Of a DNA stretch of 64,000 nt, positions 1 to 12,900 are shown one piece after another. Position numbers and translations under genes: made by a program. Source of the stretch: Euryodendron excelsum (lineage: Eukaryota > Streptophyta > Magnoliopsida > Ericales > Pentaphylacaceae); contig CM065378.1 of NCBI GenBank assembly GCA_033060915.1, positions 37,078,501-37,142,500 of the forward strand. Reading direction: 5' to 3'. Position 1 is the first letter of the stretch. Each line of letters opens with the position of its first letter. Below the pieces are notes generated by a model. It saw only the letters and a list, made by a program, of their open reading frames with translations. It had not been told where the DNA came from and searched no databases.

Positions 1-1606
1 CTATGGAAAGATGCAGGCTGTTTTCATTGAGATGGACACTTCTCCAGCTGTAAGTGTTCCTGTTGCTTACAGTTTTGCGTATGAGTATGGATTTGGATGT
101 GTGTGGCATGTTTTCCACTATTCCTTTAACTAATTAATTATGAACTTGCAGCCGAATAATTCTGTACATAAAGAGTTAGAGAACTTGAAGGAGGCTGTAA
201 TGAAGTGTGAAGATGGAGGAGATGCAAAGGGAAAATTTGATCCTGAGAAGCACATAGATGCTCACTTACCTGTCCGAGTTAATGAGCAAAGAGTAAGCAA
301 CCTGTTACAATCCGTCCTAGTGGGTGGTGCAATGTGTGCTATACCTGTAATCAAGATGATACCTACCTCAGTTCTTTGGGGATATTTTGCCTACATGGCC
401 ATCGATAGCCTCCCTGGTAATCAGTTCTGGGAGAGGTTGTTGCTGCTCTTCGTTACTCCTCGTCGTCGTTTTAAGTAAGTTGTGCATCTCCTTTACTCAT
501 CGAAATGAAAATTTTCAACTTTTATGTTATCAATTGAATAAACCTGTGTGTCAAGTATAGAGTACTTCTCAACTACATATCATAATTTTGAACTGAATTT
601 GAAAATTAGTAAGTGCATTAAGTGAATAAAATTGAGTGAATTATAATAGAGTCCTTTCACTAACTGTATTATAAGACGGGTTGATTTTATCCTTTGTTGT
701 CTTTGTGCTGTCCAACTGCTGCTAGAGTTACCAAATAAGTTTGTGCATAGTGTTGTATGTAATAAATTTTAAAGTTCTAGCATTATCTCAACTCCTTCTC
801 TTGTTGCATTTTGTTGGACAGAATCCTGGAAGGGATCCATGCTTCATTTGTGGAGTCGGTTCCATACAGATATATTGCCACATTTACACTTTTCCAGCTT
901 GCGTATTTTCTGGTTTGCTTCGGGGTCACATGGATACCGATAGCTGGAATATTGTTCCCAATGCCATTCTTCCTTCTCATAAGCATAAGAGAACATCTTC
1001 TTCCCAAGCTCTTTCCAGCTGATCACCTTCAGGAATTAGATGCAGCTGAGTATGAGGAAATTGCTGGGCTTCCAGTCCGCACAAGGAGTCTCTCATTCAG
1101 GGTATGTTTTTCTATTCCTTTCATGGTTGATAAACCACTGGCGCAGTATTGTATTCTAGTTTCCATAATAATATAAGAAAAGAGAACATTGCAGTTTTCA
1201 GTGTCTTTTTAATTCAGATGGAAGATCAATCAAATCCGAGCTTAAGTATAAAATTTGTGGTTTTTAAATATTGAGGATGTCTTTAATTTACTAATAATTA
1301 TTCCATCTATGGATGTTGAAATGTGGGCACAGGAAAGAGAACAATCTAGCGATGAGGAAAGTCCAATATGTTTATCTTCTCAAGAGATATTGGATGAGAT
1401 AACAACCCACAGAGGCGAGTTGAAGCTTAGATCAGTAAGCTTCTCTGAACGGCAGCTTCAGGTTAGTGGCTCGTTAAGAACTTAAATCTATTTTTGTGAA
1501 ATTCACTCAAAGTAGCCTAATTGTTACATGCTTCTCGTAAAATATGATTTTGAAGGAATGCATTTTATTTCAGGTTCATCCAGAGGATCGCAGCCAGATA
1601 CAATGA
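1..1606 (+). CDS. Boron (borate) exporter of the BOR family, 3' part only
   Basis: This is the C-terminal part of a plasma-membrane borate efflux transporter of the SLC4-like HCO3-transporter family. The 5' exons lie outside the window. Exons joined in phase are 1-49, 152-474, 822-1101, 1333-1461 and 1574-1606, all with GT/AG borders and a TGA stop at 1604. Exon 2 carries the family segment [16 protein letters not shown] and hydrophobic helices. Exon 3 carries [20 protein letters not shown] and the last helices, ending in the [16 protein letters not shown] region. Exon 4 is the acidic cytosolic tail (SSDEES, then [13 protein letters not shown]), a typical end for plant BOR proteins. The last exon adds only ten residues. 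I see no lesion in the visible part. The paralogue (BOR1 to BOR7) cannot be fixed from the tail alone; neighbouring genes suggest the AT4G32510 (BOR7) position. It is convergent with the K+ channel gene downstream. Confidence 0.92.
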
Positions 1607-2510
1607 GAGCTGATATAATGAATGGGATTGGTGCTAACAATTCTCAAGAGAAGAGTGTTGAAGAATCTATCTTCATCCATAGTTGTGAAAAGAAAAAAGA
1701 AACCGAAGAAGAAGAGAACAGAAAAACAAGAAGAATAAGAGAAAGGAACTGGAGAGGCAAATAGAAAAAGAAAGAATATAGCACTTCAGGCACATCACTA
1801 TTATTCTTATATATTTTATTTTCCCAGAAAGGGAAAGCCATTAGCTAGATTATATACAGAATGGTTTTTTTTAGCCTTTCAATCATGACTTGTATATTAT
1901 TTGCTATCAGAGAAAAGGATTTGAAGTGAGGAAAAGGAAATTGAAAGAAATGGAGATGAAACGAGAAGGGATTAAGACTTTTTGTACTTTCTTTCCATCA
2001 TAATAGATGAATGAAGGGTGTAGGTTCTTGTATTATAAAAAAAAATGGCGACTATTAGATTTTCTTTTTTTCACTTTTTTTTTTTTTGTTTGGCTTCTGC
2101 TCTTAAAACAGCTAGAAGAAATAGACATATATGTATTCCACAGGAAACACTTTTCTCTAGATGCAATGTTCTTCATGATCTCTTTTGTTCCCTTCTCTTT
2201 TTCTGCATGACAGAGACCTTGAACTACGGAAATCAAACATGATTCACATGAACATGTTAATGTTGATGAACCAGTACGAACAATAGCTCCAACTGTCAAA
2301 ATGTGGGTATGTCCTATCCTTCAATAGATTGTGAAATTCTTTTCGTTTTGGAGCAGGAAGAGCTGAAAAATGTAATTACCCTGTTTATCTTGTTTCCCAT
2401 TTTCTATCTGGGTTTAACAAGGTATCTTGCTTAGAATCTGGATTAACAAGGAAATGTCATTGGGAAGAATTAGCAGAATGGTAAATGGAATAATCTTCAA
2501 TTGCAATCTA
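1607..2510. other. 3' UTR and flank of the BOR gene; no further gene seen
   Basis: The first few hundred bases after the BOR stop are purine-rich (GAAGAA-type repeats near 1685-1765) and probably include its 3' UTR. T-rich stretches follow. I see no coding segment that resembles a known protein. Confidence 0.5.
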
Positions 2511-2591
2511 GGTGCCACGGGAGTAAGACAGTGTGCATCCGACCTTCTCCAGGCTTGGAGTGGCGGAGCCTCGTGAACTAGGCTACTCTTT
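2511..2591 (+). repeat. tRNA-derived SINE fragment, Au-SINE-like 3' part
   Basis: The segment resembles the conserved central and 3' part of plant Au-type SINEs. It has a GTGCATCCGACC block followed by a GGCGGAGCCTCGTG block and a T run at 2588-2592, in the order and spacing I recall for that family. The 5' pol III promoter half is not recognisable, so this is a truncated or diverged copy. The call rests on remembered consensus, not on an alignment. Confidence 0.55.
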
Positions 2592-5500
2592 TATGATGGA
2601 AAATGCAGGGTTGAGACAATAGGAAAATTGCCAGGTAAAATACTTAAATGTGATTAGAAAAAGAGCAAATTTATGGATTTGGAGACTGAAGGATGCAGAT
2701 GTTTTCTTGGTCCAACCACACAGGAGTCGCAGCTAATGTAAGGGAAAGACTTGATAGGGGGCATTGTTTTCCTCTTGTTCTTGTAATGGGTATTGGCTCT
2801 ACCTCTGAAGGCATATGGGGTTGCCCATGTGTGGGCTGATAGACCTTTGAAGGGTGTGTCCCACGAGTAGATTTTATTGTTCTTTTTTTTTTGTAAGATG
2901 TGTCTCGATCGCCCATGCCGAAAAAGACAAAACAGAAAGTATTTCGTCGCCATTCCCTGTTCCCTAAAATGAAACTTTCATGCTGGAGCAAGAACAAGCA
3001 CGAAAGTCAATCTTTTATGACCAGCACGGTTGTTCGTTTGTGTGTGTCTGGTTGTAGGTTTTGAATCAATCTTACCATAATATTCTACTATTTTAACAAA
3101 TTACGTTTTTAGAATACCGTTTCGAAACATGGTATTTTAACGTTTTAAAATGATAAATTTAGCAATTCAATGCGATTCTAAATTTTTTTCTATTTATTTT
3201 TTTAAATGTCACCTAATGAGAGAAAAAAATTAAATATAATGAATCAAAATATGGGGAGAATAGAATTTGGGTATAACAATATGTAAAAAAAAAAAAAAAA
3301 AATGGGTCATTATACTTCTAGAATATGTTTTTTAGATGATTAATTTGAAAACACATAGATTACAATTTATTAAATGTCTAATTGTTAAAAAACATTGTCT
3401 TAGAAGTATCTTAATTTTAATAGTGTAATTTATACAAACTTACCCTTAGCATACCATGGTTTAGAATATGTGGTGACATAAGTTTGAATTGAGAAGTTTG
3501 GAGGAAAAGTGAAAATTTTGAAAGGGAGAATTAGTTATATCTTGTTTGGGTCATTTTTAAGAGAAATTAAATAAAGGGGTGACAGGACCTACTTTTTAAC
3601 CATTTTTCTTTCTCTCTTTTTTAGAATTGGGTTAAAACGGAGAAAAAGTGAAGTATTTGTTATTATTGTATTTTAAATATCAATTATACTCATTAATTTA
3701 TGGAGAAAAAAAAATTAGAATTTTATATACAAGATATATATCAAATAGTAAAACTACATGGAGGCAGGAGCAGCGGAGCCTCCACCCAATTTATGAGGTT
3801 ATGGGTTCAACTCGATCACTTTCCTCTCTCTCAATACTTTGTCCTTCCCATGTACCACAAAAAAAAAAAAACTAACTGCATTGTACACTTTTCTCCTCTT
3901 TGTTAATTATTGTCAAATCAAACAAAAGAAGTAAAGTTATTCAAACAAGATGAGAGTATTTGTGTTTCATTCCTTTCTTCTTCCTTCCTTATCCCAACAA
4001 AGCTTAGGAAGATGGACCAAAGAAATAAAAAAAGAAAGAGCAAACCAGTTTCTTCTCTTTACCTTGTGCTGCTTAATATCTCACCGTGAGCTTTCACAAA
4101 TTTGACTCGTGTAATTGAAGCTACAAGAATGGCATGTAAAGCATCCTGTTCTTTATTTTTCGGGTTAGCACCCGAAAAATACACAACTTCTAACATCCCC
4201 AAATTGGTTCTTGTCATTCTCCAGTAGTACAGACTACTGACTGATACCTCTCCAGAGTCCAGACCCTAGCGAAAATGCAAACATTGCTTTTGAGGGAGAA
4301 ACTTGGAAAGGGTTGTCTTAAATCTAAACTACCAGTGGCTGGCTCTAGAATATATGAACTGTACCATAAAGCTCAAGGAGTGTTTAGAGGATCTATTTAG
4401 ATTGAATTCAAACAAAATTAAGTTAGAGGCTAAGAAGCATGGACGGAGACATGCAACGGCAGCTCTAGAAAATTTTGTTGGTAGGGTTGTTCAAAAACTT
4501 AGACACTAATTTTAAAATTATAAATAATTTTTTAGTACATTGATACTATTGATTTGACAAAAAAAAAAATGCAAATACACATACTTTTACAATTATCTTT
4601 CACAAGGTTTCAAATAAAAGAAATCTAAAATTTCATAATATTGAATTTGGAGGAGTTGCTTTAAGATTTTAATTTTCTCTTTCCCTTCACCTTGTGTTTT
4701 TTATGATGAGAAATCTCTCTAGGGCAAGGCCATAATATTGGATCCACTCCTGCAAATAGTGGCAGACCCAAGATTTTACATGTTTTTTTGGGGGGAGGGG
4801 GGTAGAAATTTTTGTTGTAAAAATTTTTGTTCAAAGGTAAGTAAGGTAAAAAAATTTAAATTTTGGTGGGGCCATTGCCTGTAGAGTAAACTCTGGATTT
4901 CTGCAATCACCAACTAGTTAAACTTGGAGCACGCTAGGTGAACCTCAAATCCAATATGTCTAAGTTTATAGTTCATCCAATGCTCCTTGACAACCAAAAG
5001 GATAATATCTTGAAAGATTAAGAATCCAATTAATAACAAATATAAAAAAGGGAAAAAGAATTAGCTAATACAACACAAATAATCAGTCATCTTTTCTTTT
5101 AACAAAGAATGACATAAGAGAAAAAAAAAAAAAAAGAATGGGGTCAATTATTTATTTTTAAAGAATACATCATATTAAAAAAAATTCTCCATGTTTTGAA
5201 GCTTGATGGGGTCAGATGACCCCACCAAGACATCCTTGGCGCATCTCTTGCGAACATAACATGACACAGACACGCCGATAAGGTGATTTTTAAAAATACA
5301 AGACACACTACGGTGGGAAAGTAAAATTATGTATTTTATACATTTTTATATGTTATATGTAAAAATGTTTTACTCAAATGTAATAAAAAGAAATTGCAGT
5401 GTACTAATTAAAATTAAAATTTATTTATTTTATAATGTTAATATCAAATTAGGTATAAAATCATATTGTTTTTATTTTACAATTGAATTACAAGTTATTT

Positions 5501-7478
5501 TATTTAAACTTGCAATGTCTTTTATGTGTTTACGTGACAGACATGCATGTCTTCGAAATGTCTGAAGCGTGTTTATCACAGGTGTCCCCTAATGGACAGA
5601 TTTCAAGTTATTTTCTTTAAATTTGCAACTAGTGTTATGTCATGTCCGACACGAACGCACCTTTTAAATGTGTTGGTACTTCTAAGGTTAGAGAACTTAA
5701 GACTTCAAGCAAGTCTAATTTGAAGCTTGACTCATCATGGTTTGCTAAAGCTCCGAGTTCAGCCTGGCTTCAGCCTTTCTATCTTTTTATGTCTCTCATC
5801 TTAAGTGGGTAGGGAGAGAAGGAGGAGAAAGGTGTTTAACACCCAATCAAACACCCTTGTTATTTTTATGCTGTTTCAGTCCTCAAACCAAGTGATGGCC
5901 TTGAAGATTTAGGTGAAGATTTTCAAGCACTGGTGGCTTATTTTTAAGCTGTTTTTTGGGAAGGTTAGCAATGGGATTGTATTGAATCATTCTCATCCAA
6001 ATCTGTTGATTGACTATAATCTCTAAAGCTAGAGATATAGGTTGATTGATTTTGACAATTTGATCCTTCTTCCAGAGATGGAGGAGCTTTTGATGTCATT
6101 ACTAGACACTACTGGGGAAGCTTGTAGATGGATATGCAGAGGCAAATTTATTTGTCAATATATCTACCGGTAATAGTAGACCCTAAAGGCCTGGGGCTAT
6201 TCGTGTGACTTTGCAAGCGAGGAACAAAATTTTAATTTGTTTTCATTAAAATGGCAGAAACGTTTTTATTTTTTAAGAGATCAGAACAAAATACTCTTAA
6301 AATAACACACTGTTGATTCCATCAAGACGCTCCAGAACATAAAAAAAATGTGCCAAAATACAACACTATATATTGAAATAATAAATTGTGCAATCCGAAT
6401 TTAAAACTTTTGATAAATATCCTACAATTTTAATTGAAAAATATATAAAAAATTATATTTTCCTATACTAATATTTGTCTCTTCTGAAATTTTCCCTTTC
6501 AGTGTCAACCAAAACATCACATGAAATTTTGATCCTTCTTCATAAGATGACTTTGCTTTGCCAAAACCAACGGGTCATGATACATTCCATTTTACGTATC
6601 ATTAGAAGGAATGACCCAAAGTTTTGATCTGATGCTTATGACCCAAGAATCAAAACACCTTTCAATGAACAAATAAAATTTCTTCAATCAAAACCTTTTG
6701 GGACTTCAGTATGAACTTTGCCCCATTATGAAGTAACACCCTTGTCATTTGCTTCTGTAAAAATCCTGTATCTGCATCCCAAACTGCAGTAGTCGTTATG
6801 AAGACACCTACAAGAACTTGAAGCCCGGCCCAGCCAAACAGAAAACTAAAAGGAACTCAGAGTATAGTATAACCGATGCTCTATAGACTCAGCAGATATA
6901 ATTTTCTGTGATGACTCTTTCCTCGCTTCGCACGAAAGGAATCCAAGCTGATGCAATTTAGAGACATTCAAAACTAAAACTTTGATTTGCCACTGTTGTA
7001 ACAGTACTTATTATCTTCAGTGAGGATTACAAGGCATTGTTTAACAAGTACAATGGAAAGAAAGAGCAAAATAAAGCTAATAAACTTAAGCAAAAAATTA
7101 TATATCATATTAATAAAGATAGTAATGGAACAATTTAGTCTGAAAGAATTAAAAATTGACGTTGACAACAGAAGAACCCCCACCCCCCGTCCCAGGAGGC
7201 GCCCCCACCATGTATAATTTCTACCACCCCAAAGCTTCTCTATACAAGTAATAACGTCTTTAACACTGAGGTTATATATTATCTCTATAATTTTGAATTT
7301 TCTGTATCCATCACTCACAACCACTCCACTGCCTTCAGACATCCAGCCTGAATAATGATACCTGAAGAAATGGAAAAGTAGAACAATAAAAATAAAAATA
7401 AAAAGCATGGTTTTCCTGTCAAGTTCAAAGTTCTGAAGTGGGATTACCACCCGAGGCATGAACATAGGAGGTAACCTC
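2592..7478. other. Convergent intergenic region, AT-rich with repeat fragments
   Basis: This lies between the tails of the BOR gene (+) and the K+ channel gene (-). It has an A run at 3283-3301. Two patches near 4757-4870 and 5200-5230 carry GTGGCAGACCC and GGGGTCAGATGACCCC, resembling the ends of common plant GCGGAGCCAG-type repeats. Other stretches are AT-rich. Part of 6960-7478 should be the channel's 3' UTR. I see no open reading frame that looks like a gene. Confidence 0.5.
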
Positions 7479-9901
7479 TTAACTCTCTGAATTTTCAACT
7501 TCCCCATCACCAGCAAGAATAAGATGATCACCATCTCTAATGATGGATATATCTTCAATTAAAGCTCCACCTTTCGTTAAAACTCGAGTAGGAGAGACCC
7601 CAAATTTCTGAGCACCAATATCAAGTAGTTCTTGAAGAGTATCAGGCAAAAATGTGAGCCTCCCAGCACCTTCATCTTTCCCTGGGCAACTAATTGTTAC
7701 TCTTGAGCGGTTATTTCCCAACTTCCATGGACTTTCGAAACCGTGTGGAGATTGTAAAAGGCCCCTCTCACCTGCATGGTTTGATATAACTTATGATTAA
7801 AAAAATAATCGATCATTCAAACAGTAGTATTAACTTGTGGAAGTTTAAATGTTGACATGTAAATTATAAAATATCACAATCAGTCATTTAACACAATCGA
7901 ATCCAGATAATTGTAGAAGTATTTTATAATTTTTTGAAAAAAGAATTACTGTGACTTACATTTCATTAATTTATATAAGGCAACATTACTATGGATAATT
8001 TAGTTATTCATGAAATCAATAAAACATTTCCATAAAACTCGAATGATCTAAAAAATATTCATACGATAAATGCTTCAAATAAATTTTGTAGTTGGCAGGG
8101 AGTCTTCAATCTCTTTTTGAAGAGCACATTGTTCATTTCCCTACCACAATCCTATACATTCACTAATCACCATATTTGCTCAAGAAAGTTTGGCAAAGAA
8201 TTATTTCCCAGTCCTCAACTAGTAAATTCATTCTAAAGGTAAACTTAATTAGTGGATTTGCTGTGAATTAATGAATTTAACCATGCACACCTGTACTGGG
8301 TCTACTGGCAGCTGACATGATCCCAAACAGCGAATTGTTATACATGTTGACCCTCCGTCTCCGACCGTCTTTGGACCAGGAAACTTCTGTGGCATCTGTT
8401 GATGTGACAGCTTCAGGAGTAAAATGAGCCATTGTGGGCTCACTCTGGTACCTGTTAAGGTAGGGCACACCCTGCGTCTCAGGAACCACAGCAAGAGGTC
8501 GTTTTTTAGTCTCTTTCATGGTTTGGAATAGAGCTTTTATCTCTTCATGGCCCTGATAATCTGCCAAAGCCCTTGGGGTCCAGCCATGCACATCTGGCTT
8601 GTCAATGTCAGCTCCATGCTCTACTAGGAACTTCACTATTTCAGTGTTCTCTTCAGAAATAGCAGTGTGAACTGCAGTAGTCCCGAGGCTATTGAGTAAT
8701 GTAACGTCCCCACCATAGCGGATGATGTCCTTGAGCAAGTCTAAACTGTTTTGCTCAACGGCAAAGCAAGCAAACTGGCCAACATCGCCTGAAGATATCT
8801 TTGCGCCATTGTCTACGAGAAGTTTTATCACCGATTCCTGCCTCCCCAGAATTGCATCCCATAGGGGAACATTTCCTTCTGAGTCTGCATAAACAATATG
8901 GTAACAGTCACAAGCTAATATCACGTAAGCGCAAGTGCTTAGTACTTGCAGCATGTCTTTAGTAGAAAAGATGTTGATCTCATCCAGTTTTTGAAGTCAA
9001 GAATACATTACTTACAGAACGAAATTCCCAATGTAAGAAGTTCATAGTAAGGAAGTGTTAAATTGGCCAAGGTTATGAAAATCAAGGAACATGATATTAA
9101 TAGGCATCAAAAAGGAGGAGATGCAACAAAATTGTAAACCATTATGATTAAGGAATTAGAATTTGATCATGGAGCTGAAGATACCTTTTCTGTTAGGATC
9201 TGCTCCATAATCCAGTAGTAGAAGCACACATTCTACACTTCCTTGTGACGCTGCAATATGCTGGAAGCATACAAAAACAAAAATTACTCACAGCCACCAA
9301 ATTTGAGAGTTGTTTTGAGTATGGTATGCATATGTATGCATTTAATGCATGTGTAGCATGGAGATAGAGGAAACTGCACACCAGAGCTGATCGGCCATTG
9401 CTGTCCAACTCATTTGGATCCATACCACGTCTCAGCAACTGATGCAACAATAGATCATCTCCTCTCATTGCTGCAAAACATAAACTGAGAGGCAAATCCA
9501 TTCTTCCTTGAGCCAGCATGTGCTCTGTATCTAACAAAACTGCTTCCATCAGAGGGTCCCTCCCCTCTTTCAAATGCTGCATCACCCACAAATATGGTGC
9601 ATAAAATATTATAATTAAGCATCCAGCGAAAGCAGCATATAAGAGTTTGCAATTTCCATCACTGCTGTTACATTCTGTGAAAAAACTAGTAGATATAGTC
9701 CACTTGATCGCACATATGGCAAAATCATGAAAAGGAATGCACTAAGAATATTTATGAGGCATGCATGTTATGCTATGTTATTTATGCATTTGCATTACTG
9801 AGATGAGGTTGTGTAACTCCAATACATCACCTAGAAGCATTATCCCTCATACATAACCGAAGCCACCTTTGCTCTTATAGACCAAAAAGAATATTAATCT
9901 C

Positions 9902-9938
<37 letters not shown>

Positions 9939-12900
9939 AAACTGTTTGGGAACTTTCGAGTCTAACCCCATGCAGATTTTATTTCCATTCATAAATCTAC
10001 CATGAGGTAATTGCAACAAGATTGGCTATCTTTATACATGACTTCTATAGAGTTATTCTCCCCATGCCGAGTACTAATGTTGCAAACAATATGTTGCTCA
10101 TTTTCTAAAGTGAGACTTTTGACAGATTGATGGAAAGTCAGACATATTGTAGAAAATACGACAGGAATAAAATGCTTTACAAATGAAAACTAAAAAGCTT
10201 TGAATGAGTTCTCTGTTGGGGGATATTTTTACAAGTGGAGCATCAGTTATCAATTCAAGTAAAATTTAATTAAAGTGTCACTTTGCAGACCTGAAGAAGA
10301 TTGTTCATTATTATTGTCCCATCTCCAATGTTTGCCCGAACAATGTTTAAAAATGCAGTACGATTCAACCGCAGCAGCTGACTCAATCGTTTTGTGCGAA
10401 CAGTAAATAATTGCGGCCTGTAACAAAGGACGCCTATCTCACCACAAACATCTCCTGTCTTTAACTCTCCAACAACCTACAATCATCCATTGCACAAGGC
10501 ATTTTCTTAAATATGCTAAACAAGCTTTGAATCCTCTTTTTCAACGAGCCCCAGTAGAGATGTACGTCATAAAGGATTATATTTTTAACTTACATGTGCT
10601 ATTCCATTCCTCTGTATGATAAGATCCTGCACAAAGAATACCATATCAGAAGCTGTAATTTGCCGAAGGGAAAGGAAAACAGAAAAGGACAAGAAAAAGG
10701 TAACTCAAAAAAAACAAAAATGCATAGAAGGTGGCCTGTATTTCAATTTTAAGAGAATGATATAGAAATCCATTCTAGTGGAAATTGAAGTTGTGTATGA
10801 AAAATCAATCCTAGAAACTTGTTAATGTTAAGTTCATATACCACAAGACTGTTTTACATCAATCAATTTTACAATCTAAGTTCTTAGCAGGTACCACATG
10901 CAACCTAGAAGAAAAATTACTCTGTCGAAGCTCAGTCAATTTTCATCTTCTCTTTTTTTTTTTTCCCTTTCCAATTTCAAGTGTGTTTGGCAATGGGGTT
11001 TTCGAGCGGAAAGGAAAGGATATGAGATCAAAAGTTTCGTTTCCCATGCTTGGCATAAATCGAAGGGGTAATGAAAATTGAAAAGTAATAGAGCAAGGAA
11101 TATGGTCAAGGATTTTTTCAAAAAATAAAAAATAAAAATGAATGCATATAAAAGTGATAGGATTTGAGGGGAAAGGAGAAGAATTAAGTACATAATAGTG
11201 TCATCCTATTCCAATTCTACCTTCCATCTTTAACGAACTTATCAGAAACAATGGTATAGTGGTAGATGTAATTGATTCCTTTCCATTTCATAATTTTCAT
11301 TTGCTAAGCCAAACTAAAGAAATGATTTGCTGATTTTAAACCCTTGCCTCTGCAAAGGGAAACAAAATAAATGATTTATTAACCCTTTCACTTTCCTTTC
11401 CATTATTTTTATCCATTCCCATTTTTTTCCTTTTCTTTCCAGCCTGTCAAACACCCTTCAGTGTATCCCCAACCCTGAAGAGAAAGATAAAAATAGCAGC
11501 AGAAAACCATTCCAGTAGTCATTCAAAGTGATGCTTTCTGAAAGTTACTCTCAAAAGCACCCTTAATTTAAGATCAATTTATAGTGAAATTTGTTTGCTT
11601 ATATTTTGAATGCTTTTCTGGAGAGCGTTTTTTGTTCTTACCACTGTTCCAGTAACCAGAATGTACAGATCTGTGGGTGCTTCATTTTGCAAAATCACGT
11701 CTTCTTTGGGAGGAAAGTACTCAGCTTTCATTTCTGAGACCTATAAATTTCAAAATATCAAGATACAAGGGAAATATAGTAAAAAAGTTACTAAATATAT
11801 GATTAAAATGTGCTCAGATGAACATTAAATGGGTAAACAACTTAACATACGAATGTGCTTCCTCTTTCAAATCAGGTTAATTGAAAAGAGGCACAATTTG
11901 TCTCTCAAGTACTGGATGTGGAAAATAAAATCTTCTCTCTCAGATATTTTTAACTCTTTGAAGATAGGACCTCCTTTTTCTAATAAAAGACATACATTGA
12001 TCTATAGACTCCATCCATCTACCACCAAAGACGATGAGGTAGTGCTAGTAGTTACCAGTTGAAAAAGTAAGTCGTTTGATACCCCACGGAACAAGTACAC
12101 TTTGTCAACAACTGAATAGAAGAGGAAGTGTGAAATACTTGATCGAATGGCTTTAGGAAGCGCATCAAGAGTCTCTTGTTGCTGCAGCCCTTCAGAGTCG
12201 GTTCTGTACCTCAAACACAAGTGAGCAAGCATCTGATCCTGCAAGCGATGGGGTAGTTGGTTCCTTTGTGCAAAACTTGAGGCAGCTTGAATAGTATCCC
12301 TCTGAACATCCACAGAAATACACCCATCACCACACATGAAAATGAAAAGCTTAAAGCCGCAGATATATTACCAATACAATGGAGAACAAGCTGAAGTGCA
12401 CTAGCACTATCTGATGATAAACCAGAAAAATCACAAGAACATTTACTCCCTGGGAGTGTCCTTATCATGGCAATAATATGTTTTTTGATATATGAAATTT
12501 AGAGTTCTAACAGATACTAAACCATAGATATGTCATTCCATTGATTCAAGGCATCACTGGTTGCAGCTTCCTTCCTGGAGAAGTGCTTGGTAAAACATCA
12601 TCCGCTTAATGGCTTTAGTACATGCAATCTGAATTAAAATGGTATGCTTTTAGACTTTACAAGTAACTTGGAACATCCATAAAGGGTTTGAGTGGCAACT
12701 TTGCCAGTAAGATTTATCACTAGAGAATTATGTGTGTAATTCAAGTACTTAGAAAGATCCACTGCAGTTTGAGTTCAGCACAAGGAACAATTAGAACTTC
12801 TACAAACACAATCCAAAAAAGAAGTTCTGAGCTCCTATACTGCAGTGATCTTAGGCTTTTAACACCTACAAAGCTCATCTGACATGTAAACAAGTGTGCA

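Noticed and set aside
6974..7558. 194-codon minus-strand frame overlapping the K+ channel's end
   Set aside because: It overlaps the last coding exon in another frame, is T-rich and hydrophobic by composition, and resembles no family. It is 3' UTR sequence.
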